DNA of 16,995 nt from contig CALBYC010000228.1 in the NCBI GenBank assembly GCA_937890135.1, positions 1 through 16,995 of the forward strand. The letters are read 5' to 3'. A model generated the notes under the pieces. The model had not been told where the DNA came from. It saw only the letters and a list, made by a program, of their open reading frames with translations, and did no database searches. Source of the DNA: an uncultured Parabacteroides sp. (lineage in GTDB: Bacteria > Bacteroidota > Bacteroidia > Bacteroidales > Tannerellaceae). The translations under genes were made by a program, and so were the position numbers. Shown here piece after piece: positions 1 through 5,547 of this stretch; position 1 is the first letter of the stretch, and the number at the start of each line of letters is the position of its first letter.

Positions 1-922
1 CCGCCGCAGTCATCTCTTCTACCGCCTTGGCGTTCGTGATAAGGTATTGTGCGGCTGCGATGTTTTCTGATCCAAATACTTTCGCAAGATAGGTTACATC
101 TTCCAGTTTTGGTTTTAATGAGTCGAGCGCATTCGCCAAACCTACTTCCGACAAATCCATGCCCAACGTCGTTTGCAACTTCAATATGATGTTGCGGAGC
201 GCCGTGCCCGCTTCCGACCCTTTTACGTTGCTCTGAGACAGTACTTCCAACGCTCCGGCCGTCTGTTCCACCGACAGCCCTGCCGCTGCCGCTGTCGCAC
301 CCGTCACTTTGAACGATTGTGCCAAGTCGGTCACTTCGGCCGCTCCGTATTTGGATCCGGCGGCCAACACGTTTATCACCCGGCTCGCCTGGTCTGCCTC
401 CAAGCCGAACTGGTTGATGGTCGCCGCCATCGCCGTGGCTGCATCCGTCAGGCTTAACCCTCCCGCCTGCGCCAGCGTGATGGTCTCTTTCTGCAACTGC
501 ATCAATCCCTTCAGTCCGATTTTGTCTATCTGTATTTGGGAGGCCAATAGTGCAAAAGCGTCCACAGCGCCCTTTGCCCCCAATCCGGATTCTTTCCCGA
601 TTTTGCGGGCGGTCTTGGATATCGTTTCAAGGTCTTTCCCCACGATTCCGGTAATCGCTTGCAAATCCGCCATCCCTTGCTCAAACTCGACACCTGATGT
701 GCTCAATTCGTCCAAAAAATCGGCAAAGTTCTTAAAGTTTGACACTAATGCATCAAACTTTATATTTTTCAAGTCATTACAGATGCTCGTGAACTTCTTG
801 AATTGCCCTCCCGTTTCCTTGACGGATTGCCTCACGCCGTCCATCCCCTGTTTGATAACCTTCAATTGCGGCAACAATCCCGACTTTGTGTCTAATTTTA
901 TTGTATATCTGAGATCATTCAT
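1..922 (-). CDS. Phage tail tape measure protein (TP901 family), N-terminal part
   Basis: The reading frame opens at an ATG at 922 and stays open to the left edge, giving 307 visible codons; the C-terminus lies outside the window. The protein begins MNDLRYTIKLDTKSG. It then passes into a conserved helical region (roughly residues 75-260) with blocks such as ELSTSGVEFEQGMADLQAIT, SGLGAKGAVDAFALLAS and SNVKGSEAGTALRNIILKLQ, the typical core of TP901-type tape measure proteins of long-tailed phages. These proteins set tail length and thread through the tail tube during assembly. The position fits too: it follows the tail tube and the frameshifted chaperone on the same strand, the conserved tail gene order. 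The strand and family are clear; total length and the C-terminal half cannot be judged. Confidence 0.88.
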   Translation of the reverse strand, partial: MNDLRYTIKLDTKSGLLPQLKVIKQGMDGVRQSVKETGGQFKKFTSICNDLKNIKFDALVSNFKNFADFLDELSTSGVEFEQGMADLQAITGIVGKDLETISKTARKIGKESGLGAKGAVDAFALLASQIQIDKIGLKGLMQLQKETITLAQAGGLSLTDAATAMAATINQFGLEADQASRVINVLAAGSKYGAAEVTDLAQSFKVTGATAAAAGLSVEQTAGALEVLSQSNVKGSEAGTALRNIILKLQTTLGMDLSEVGLANALDSLKPKLEDVTYLAKVFGSENIAAAQYLITNAKAVEEMTAA

Positions 923-955
923 TTAATTTTGCTCCAACATTAAAATGTTATACAA

Positions 956-1108
956 ATGGGCGATTTTTTAATTAAAATAGTAGCATGGTTTTTAGTCATA
1001 TTAGTGACAATAGGGTTACCGCTCTATTTAATTGATTCGATATGGGGCGCTATTACGGGGCACGATCTTATAGATAAATGCCATTTCGATGATGATGATG
1101 ATGATTGA
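956..1108 (+). CDS. Small single-span membrane protein with Asp6 tail, antisense to the tail operon (putative)
   Basis: This is a 50-residue frame on the strand opposite to the tail genes. It exactly fills the gap between the tape measure start (922) and the end of the chaperone extension (1114). It starts MGDFLIKIVAWFLVILVTIG, and residues about 4-26 form one strongly hydrophobic segment suitable for membrane insertion. A short polar stretch follows, ending in six consecutive aspartates encoded by a (GAT)6 repeat just before the TGA. The composition (hydrophobic helix, Trp residues, charged tail) looks like a real small membrane protein rather than chance. No TAnnTTTG promoter is visible upstream; a small palindrome (AACATT-AA-AATGTT, 936-949) sits just before the start. 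The function is unknown. It could be a phage-carried accessory gene (moron) or, less likely, spurious. Confidence 0.5.
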   Translation: MGDFLIKIVAWFLVILVTIGLPLYLIDSIWGAITGHDLIDKCHFDDDDDD

Positions 1109-1113
1109 AATCA

Positions 1114-1422
1114 TCAGTCCTCTCCGAACATGGTGCGGATTCTTTCAAGGTCTTCCGAAGTCGTCTTCCCGTGCGGATTGTCCCACGGGAATTTTGCTAT
1201 ATCCGTAGGCTTGAGCCGTTTCCCCTTTTTCTGATAGGGAAGGAGGGCGGTCAGGGCTAAAAAACGGGTACGCTCCCATCTGTCCCTGTATTCCGCATCC
1301 TCCTTTTCACTCCACGCCCTTAATATCTCCGACAGTTCGTCAACTTCCAAGCTGTAGACCTCCTTTACCGCCATGCCGGCTTTCCCTACCGCTATGGCGA
1401 TCAATTCGGAAATCGTCAGCTT
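1114..1422 (-). CDS. Tail assembly chaperone, -1 frameshift extension (T-like part of a G-T fusion)
   Basis: This frame continues the upstream chaperone if the ribosome slips back one base on the A9 run. It then reads KLTISELIAIAVGKAGMAVK and ends at the TGA at 1116-1114, adding 102 residues and giving a fusion of about 197. It has no convincing start of its own. The frame opens after a TAG at 1434-1432, and the only candidates are a TTG at 1404 or an ATG at 1374, the latter inside what looks like continuous helical sequence. A middle part rich in charged residues (SEILRAWSEKEDAEYRDRWE) precedes a basic stretch and MFGED at the C-terminus. The position between tail tube and tape measure is where long-tailed phages keep the G/GT chaperone pair, which coats the tape measure during tail assembly. 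The T-like role is inferred from position and frame arrangement, not from a recognised fold. Confidence 0.72.
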   Translation of the reverse strand, partial: KLTISELIAIAVGKAGMAVKEVYSLEVDELSEILRAWSEKEDAEYRDRWERTRFLALTALLPYQKKGKRLKPTDIAKFPWDNPHGKTTSEDLERIRTMFGED

Positions 1423-1431
1423 TTTTTTTCG
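1416..1431 (-). promoter_or_regulatory. Programmed -1 ribosomal frameshift site (A9 slippery run)
   Basis: On the minus strand the end of the chaperone reads GAA AAA AAA AGC TGA. The nine A residues (1429-1421) contain A AAA AAA followed by AAG, a known type of -1 slippery sequence. A one-base slip bypasses the TGA at 1418-1416 and enters the open downstream frame. The two frames overlap only across this run (between TAG at 1434-1432 and TGA at 1418-1416), so the slippery run is the only place to switch. A possible hairpin with arms GCCAT/ATGGC and an inner CGGT/GCCG pairing lies at 1398-1370. That is about 23 nt downstream, further than usual for a stimulator. Confidence 0.72.
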
Positions 1432-1706
1432 CTATCCGCTTGCGCCTCCGCATCTCCCCCTAATAAGGCTGCCGCCTCCTGCATATCCACGTAGTCGATT
1501 ATCTCGTCAGCGGACTTAAATGGGAAATCAATGCCGTCCGCCTTGCAAGCGGACTTGGTGCCGTGATAGATGATCACTCCTAATTTTTCCATGTCCTCGC
1601 CCGAGAACTTGGAAAAATCCTCGCCTGTCTCTCTCTTGTACGCTACCATCGCACCGATGGTAAGGCGGAACGGGTACTTGGTCCCCTGTATCGTCAGCCA
1701 TTTCAT
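1416..1706 (-). CDS. Phage tail assembly chaperone (G-like)
   Basis: This is a 96-residue protein beginning MKWLTIQGTKYPFRLTIGAM. That is a short beta-like opening followed by a helical region with YKRETGEDF and an acidic C-terminal tail ending EAQADSEKKS. The size, the position immediately after the tail tube gene and the slippery end are what is expected of the tail assembly chaperone of long-tailed phages, which binds the tape measure protein before the tube polymerises. Its ATG overlaps the tail tube stop as ATGA (1706-1703), indicating translational coupling. The last codons run through an A9 tract, so a fraction of ribosomes should make a longer product by frameshifting. The assignment rests mainly on gene order, size and the frameshift design, supported by the sequence pattern. 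Confidence 0.7.
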   Translation of the reverse strand: MKWLTIQGTKYPFRLTIGAMVAYKRETGEDFSKFSGEDMEKLGVIIYHGTKSACKADGIDFPFKSADEIIDYVDMQEAAALLGGDAEAQADSEKKS

Positions 1707-2071
1707 GCCGTGACGGTTTTGGTTTCCACATTGCCCGTATTTTCAAAGGTGGCCGAGTAGGTCGCATCGTCGTCAGCCGGGGAACTCTCTTCCAAACTGG
1801 TGATGACGAACAGTCCCTCTTCATAGGATGTTCCCGTATCGCTTGTTGTATAGCCATACTTGAGCTTCACGGGGGTACGTTCCTTGAATTGCTTCAGCAA
1901 CGTATCATACCCCATATCCGCATTGTATGTCTTTAACGCCTCGCATGTGATAGTACAAGACAACTTCGTCACGCTTTTCTGACTGAACGCTCCGCTCTCG
2001 GTGTCTTTTGTCACACGTTCCTTCGTTTCGCCGCTGTACGAAATTGTGTTTCCAGTCCTCGTTATCTTCAT
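1703..2071 (-). CDS. Phage major tail tube protein
   Basis: This 122-residue, beta-rich protein begins MKITRTGNTISYSGETKERV. It includes the segments KSVTKLSCTITCEALKTYNA and YEEGLFVITSLEESSPADDD and closes with a Thr/Val-rich strand (ETKTVTA). Alternating polar and hydrophobic residues and repeated SxTxTxE-like strands fit the tail tube fold of TP901/lambda-V-type phages, whose hexameric rings form the lumen of a flexible tail. It is the first gene of the leftward tail cluster seen here and overlaps the next gene by ATGA. Its start follows an A/T leader of TTAAAAA repeats typical of Bacteroidales mobile genes. No portal, capsid or head-completion gene lies upstream, where they normally are. 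A tail completion protein is a less likely alternative. Confidence 0.65.
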   Translation of the reverse strand: MKITRTGNTISYSGETKERVTKDTESGAFSQKSVTKLSCTITCEALKTYNADMGYDTLLKQFKERTPVKLKYGYTTSDTGTSYEEGLFVITSLEESSPADDDATYSATFENTGNVETKTVTA

Positions 2072-2098
2072 TTTTTAAATTTTTAATTTTTAATTTCG

Positions 2099-2106
2099 TA
2101 CCTTTG
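2099..2106 (+). promoter_or_regulatory. Promoter -7 element for the flavin oxidoreductase/SDR unit
   Basis: TACCTTTG matches the Bacteroidetes -7 consensus TAnnTTTG. It lies 75 bp before the likely ATG at 2181. The -33 region is only A/T-rich and has no TTTG. Transcription would begin near 2111-2113, just before the palindrome at 2117-2139. Confidence 0.55.
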
Positions 2107-2116
2107 TCCCTTAAAT

Positions 2117-2139
2117 CGAAACGTATTTAATACGTTTCG
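2117..2139. repeat. Perfect 11+11 bp palindrome, probable operator
   Basis: The arms CGAAACGTATT and AATACGTTTCG are exact reverse complements around a single central T. The site lies 10 bp after the promoter -7 element, i.e. at or just after the expected transcription start and before the oxidoreductase start. A one-base centre suits a DNA operator bound by a dimeric repressor (TetR-like operators have this size) better than an RNA terminator, and no T-run follows. No regulator gene is adjacent in the window. Confidence 0.5.
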
Positions 2140-2180
2140 GGCAATATTTAACGATGCAAATTACCTTATACATTCTAAAA

Positions 2181-3416
2181 ATGGATTCACTTTTATTCAT
2201 GCCTGGGAAGATCGGGCCTCTCACAATCCGGAATCGAGTCATTCGTTCCGCCGCATTTGAAAGCATGTGCCCTGGTAACGCCCCTTCTCAGGAATTATTA
2301 GACTATCATCAATCTGTTGCTGCCGGAGGAGTAGGCATGACAACTGTAGCATATGCTGCTGTTGCACAAAGCGGTTTGTCTTTTGACCGACAGCTTTGGA
2401 TGCGTCCAGAAATTGTTTCAGGATTAATGTTGGTGACAGATGCCGTACATAAAGAAGGTGCAGCTGCCAGCATACAACTTGGGCATTGTGGCAATATGTC
2501 CCACAGGTCCATTTGCGGTCAGACGCCTGTGGGCGCGTCAAGTGGATTCAACTTATATTCTCCTACTTTCGTGCGTGGACTACGCAAAGACGAACTTCCT
2601 GAAATAGCCAAAGCTTACGGGAATGCGGTATCGTTAGCAAGGCAAGCGGGATTCGACGCTGTCGAAATCCATGCGGGGCATGGGTATTTGATCAGCCAGT
2701 TCTTATCTCCATATACCAATCACAGGCATGACGAATTCGGCGGTTCGCTGGATAACAGGATGCGATTCATGGACAGGGTGATGGACGAAGTGATGAAAGC
2801 CGCACGCAACGACATAGCTGTTATCGTGAAAATGAATATGCGTGACGGGTTCAAAGGAGGAATGGACATAGATGAATCTCTCGAAGTGGCCAAACGGTTG
2901 AAAGAAGACGGTGCCCATGCATTGGTGTTAAGTGGCGGCTTTGTCAGCAAAGCACCTATGTATGTAATGCGTGGAGCTATGCCTTTATGGACCATGACCT
3001 ATTATATGGACAGCTGGTGGTTAAAATGGGGTGTCCGACTGGCTGGCAAATGGATGATAAAGGACGAACCTTACAAGGATGCTTATTTCCTGGATGATGC
3101 GCGTATGTTTTTAGACAAAATCAAAGACATACCATTGATATACGTAGGCGGTTTAACCTCCAGGGCATCCATCGACAAAGTCATGAATTGCGGCTTCCCA
3201 TTTGTACAAATGGGAAGGGCATTGCTGAATACCCCCGACTTTGTCAATCGAATGAAACAAACGGAGAATTACCGCTGTGAATGCGGACATAGCAACTATT
3301 GCATTGCGCGTATGTACTCCTTGGACATGGCCTGCCATAAACATTTGAATGAAAAGCTGCCCTGCCGTGTGGAAAAAGAAATAGAACGGTTGGAAAAAGA
3401 GATAATTGAGCCATGA
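2181..3416 (+). CDS. NADH:flavin oxidoreductase, Old Yellow Enzyme family
   Basis: This is an FMN-dependent ene-reductase-type TIM barrel of 411 residues. The N-terminus MDSLLFMPGKIGPLTIRNRV aligns with the family opening (LFxPxxIGxLxLxNR). I therefore chose the ATG at 2181 over one nine codons upstream at 2154; 2181 also has the A-rich leader usual here. The family signature is clear: VEIHAGHGYLISQFLSP with H164 and H167 as the likely substrate-anion-binding pair, then NHRHDEFGGSLDNRMRF, and late phosphate-binding VGGLTS and QMGRALL. Two features are unusual. One is an aromatic-rich loop at about 268-293 with five Trp and two Tyr. The other is a C-terminal extension with C366, C368, C374 and C385, reminiscent of the Fe-S cluster region of 2,4-dienoyl-CoA reductase-like members but with different spacing. 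It overlaps the next gene by ATGA, so the two act together. The substrate is unknown. Confidence 0.9.
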   Translation: MDSLLFMPGKIGPLTIRNRVIRSAAFESMCPGNAPSQELLDYHQSVAAGGVGMTTVAYAAVAQSGLSFDRQLWMRPEIVSGLMLVTDAVHKEGAAASIQLGHCGNMSHRSICGQTPVGASSGFNLYSPTFVRGLRKDELPEIAKAYGNAVSLARQAGFDAVEIHAGHGYLISQFLSPYTNHRHDEFGGSLDNRMRFMDRVMDEVMKAARNDIAVIVKMNMRDGFKGGMDIDESLEVAKRLKEDGAHALVLSGGFVSKAPMYVMRGAMPLWTMTYYMDSWWLKWGVRLAGKWMIKDEPYKDAYFLDDARMFLDKIKDIPLIYVGGLTSRASIDKVMNCGFPFVQMGRALLNTPDFVNRMKQTENYRCECGHSNYCIARMYSLDMACHKHLNEKLPCRVEKEIERLEKEIIEP

Positions 3417-4258
3417 AAGGGAGAGCTATCGTAACTGGAGCGGACGGAGGAATGGGGCGTTGCATCACGGCAGCTCTGGCTAAAGCAGGTTATGATGTCA
3501 TCATGATTTGCATGGACGCAGCTAAGGCGCAATCTTGCAGAGATGAGATTGCCCAAGAAGCAGAAAATGAAAAGATAACAATCAAAGAAGCTGATTTGGC
3601 GGACATGAGCCAAGTGGAAGCCATCGCCAAGGAAATATTGGAAGAAGGTGTGCCTGTCGACTTGTTGATGAACAATGCAGGCACGCTTAGTACCCATTTC
3701 CAAAGGACAAAGGATGGGTTGGAGCAAACGGTAGCTGTGAACTACATGGCACCTTATTTGCTGACCCGCAAACTATTGCCCCTGATGCATGATGGTTCCA
3801 GGATTGTTGCCATGGTTTCCTGCACATATGCCATCGGAAAGATTACGCCTTCTTTTTTCACGAATGGGAAGGAAGGAGCTTTTTGGAGGATTCCCATATA
3901 CAGCAACACCAAGCTGGCACTTTGGCTATTCATACGCAAATTGTTCCGGTTAGTGGAAAGGAAAGGAATATGGGTAAACGCGGCTGATCCAGGCATCGTA
4001 TCAACGCGCATCATTACCATGGATATGTGGTTTGATCCGTTGACTGACGTATTCTTCCGCCCTTTCATCCGCACACCACAACAAGGAGCAGCCACGGCTA
4101 TACACTTGCTGCTGGATCCCATAGAAAGTACGGGGGGGATGTACGCATCATGCCATCAACGCCATTTGTCCAAGCATTATTTGGCTCACCCACAAATGGA
4201 ATCACTTTGGGACGATACGGAAGCTTACTTGCGAAAATTTTGCCAAATCTCCTTTTGA
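3413..4258 (+). CDS. Short-chain dehydrogenase/reductase (retinol dehydrogenase-like)
   Basis: This is a Rossmann-fold NAD(P)-dependent oxidoreductase of 281 residues. It has the TGADGGMG cofactor motif (8-15), NNAG (87-90), VNY (109-111), catalytic Ser136 and the Y163-x3-K167 pair in IYSNTK. ADPGIVSTR follows, the usual segment after the active site. An insertion between Ser136 and Tyr163 and the long C-terminal part (MDMWFDPLTDVFFRPF) resemble the retinol dehydrogenase/WWOX-like branch, which acts on hydrophobic alcohols and ketones. The start ATG overlaps the stop of the flavin oxidoreductase, so translation is coupled and the two enzymes probably act on one pathway. Its own stop codon overlaps the -33 element of the next gene's promoter. 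Fold and class are certain; the substrate cannot be named. Confidence 0.9.
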   Translation: MKGRAIVTGADGGMGRCITAALAKAGYDVIMICMDAAKAQSCRDEIAQEAENEKITIKEADLADMSQVEAIAKEILEEGVPVDLLMNNAGTLSTHFQRTKDGLEQTVAVNYMAPYLLTRKLLPLMHDGSRIVAMVSCTYAIGKITPSFFTNGKEGAFWRIPIYSNTKLALWLFIRKLFRLVERKGIWVNAADPGIVSTRIITMDMWFDPLTDVFFRPFIRTPQQGAATAIHLLLDPIESTGGMYASCHQRHLSKHYLAHPQMESLWDDTEAYLRKFCQISF

Positions 4259-4283
4259 ATGCATCTCCATTTTCTTATCTTTG
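4254..4283 (+). promoter_or_regulatory. Promoter of the L-serine ammonia-lyase gene
   Basis: TTTG at 4254-4257 and TATCTTTG at 4276-4283, spaced 18 bp, match the Bacteroidetes -33 and -7 consensus. The -33 element overlaps the stop codon of the preceding gene. Transcription should start near 4290, about 17 nt before the ATG at 4307. This rules out any start upstream of the promoter. Confidence 0.75.
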
Positions 4284-4306
4284 TTCAAAATTCAAACGAA
4301 AAACAA

Positions 4307-5515
4307 ATGGAATCTATCAAGCAAATATACAGGATAGGAAACGGCCCGTCCAGCAGTCATACCATGGGGCCTTTGAGAGCCGCCAAATTGTTCTTGGAAA
4401 AGAATCCCTCTGCCAGCCGCTACGAGGTTACGCTATACGGCAGCTTGGCGGCTACAGGAAAAGGGCACATGACCGATGTCGCCATATTAAGTGCATTAAA
4501 TCCGGTTCCGACTACGATTATTTGGAAGCCCAAAGTCTTTCTGCCGTTCCACCCGAATGGCATGCTGTTCGAGGCCTTCGATGGAAACGGAAAGAAAACA
4601 GACTCATGGACCATCTATAGCATTGGCGGGGGGACACTGGCCAATGAGCAATACAATGAGCAAAAAGCAAAAGAAGTCTATCCTATCCATAAAATAAAGG
4701 ACATCCAGGACTGGTGCGAGAATACCGGATATTCGTATTGGGAGTTCGTGGAAAAACACGAAGGGCCGGAAATATGGGATTACTTGGCAGAGGTATGGAA
4801 AGTCATGCAAGAAGCTGTAAGGCGAGGGTTGGAAGCGGAAGGTATCATACCCGGTGGCTTGGGTCTCCGGAGAAAAGCCTCTGATTATATGATTCGTGCC
4901 CGAGGGTATGGCAGCAGCATCAAAAACCGAGGACTTATATATGCTTACGCCTTGGCTGTTTCCGAGGAAAACGCATGCGGGGGCAAGATTGTCACTGCCC
5001 CGACTTGTGGCTCGTGCGGAGTCATGCCTGCCGTATTATACCATCTGAAAGATACCAGAGAGTTCAGGGATTCTCGCATTCTCCGTGCATTGGCGACTGC
5101 CGGACTGTTCGGGAATGTGGTACGCACGAATGCTTCTGTCTCCGGTGCCGAGGTGGGATGCCAAGGTGAAGTGGGTGTCGCGTGCGCCATGGCGGCGGCG
5201 GCGGCGAGCCAGCTGTTCGGAGGGACACCGGCACAAATAGAGTATGCAGCCGAGATGGGCTTGGAACACCACTTGGGGCTGACATGCGATCCTGTTTGCG
5301 GTTTGGTGCAAATCCCGTGCATCGAACGGAATGCTTTCGCTGCGGCACGTGCTTTGGATGCGAATACGTTCTCCAATTTCTCTGACGGCCGCCACCGTGT
5401 CAGCTTCGACCAAGTGGTAGAAGTCATGAAACAAACCGGCCACGACCTCCCCTCGTTGTACAAAGAGACGTCCCAAGGCGGTTTGGCCAAGAAATATCAT
5501 GAGAAAAATGAATAA
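4307..5515 (+). CDS. sdaA: L-serine ammonia-lyase, iron-sulfur-dependent, single chain
   Basis: This enzyme converts L-serine to pyruvate and ammonia in the cytoplasm using a [4Fe-4S] cluster. The 402-residue chain carries the small beta domain first, with the signature SSSHTMGP at 15-22. The catalytic alpha domain follows, with TAPTCGSCGVMPAV, EVGCQGEVGVACAMAAA and CDPVCGLVQIPCIERNA. Cys285, Cys327 and Cys338 show the CX41CX10C spacing expected for the cluster ligands. The start at 4307 (MESIKQIYRIGNGP) is set by the promoter immediately before it. The stop is only 32 bp from the GH43 gene, with no terminator or clear promoter between, so the two are probably cotranscribed. A (GCG)5-like run encodes five alanines near residue 296. 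The family assignment is certain; the symbol follows the single-chain form. Confidence 0.95.
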   Translation: MESIKQIYRIGNGPSSSHTMGPLRAAKLFLEKNPSASRYEVTLYGSLAATGKGHMTDVAILSALNPVPTTIIWKPKVFLPFHPNGMLFEAFDGNGKKTDSWTIYSIGGGTLANEQYNEQKAKEVYPIHKIKDIQDWCENTGYSYWEFVEKHEGPEIWDYLAEVWKVMQEAVRRGLEAEGIIPGGLGLRRKASDYMIRARGYGSSIKNRGLIYAYALAVSEENACGGKIVTAPTCGSCGVMPAVLYHLKDTREFRDSRILRALATAGLFGNVVRTNASVSGAEVGCQGEVGVACAMAAAAASQLFGGTPAQIEYAAEMGLEHHLGLTCDPVCGLVQIPCIERNAFAAARALDANTFSNFSDGRHRVSFDQVVEVMKQTGHDLPSLYKETSQGGLAKKYHEKNE

Positions 5516-5547
5516 GTCATTCATAACATTAATCAAAATATCATTTC

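Noticed and set aside
309..926. 205-codon plus-strand frame opposite the tape measure gene
   Set aside because: It is the complement of a well-supported tape measure coding region, and its translation (Ser/Pro/Cys-rich, no motif) is an antisense shadow.
1088..1105. (GAT)6 tract as a phase-variable repeat
   Set aside because: The unit is three bases and in frame, so length changes would only alter the number of aspartates.
1114..1404. Independent gene starting at TTG 1404
   Set aside because: The frame is open further upstream through the A9 run and reads as a continuous protein, so frameshift fusion explains it better than a TTG start.
2117..2139. Palindrome read as a transcription terminator of the phage tail operon
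   Set aside because: It lies upstream of the leftward tail genes, has a one-base centre and is not followed by a T-run on either strand.
5190..5206. GCG repeat in the serine ammonia-lyase gene as an unstable tract
   Set aside because: It encodes a short alanine run in a conserved glycine/alanine-rich segment; three-base units keep the frame.
4945..5536. Two long overlapping minus-strand frames opposite the serine ammonia-lyase
   Set aside because: They lie wholly inside the catalytic domain of an intact enzyme on the other strand and show no motif or own promoter.
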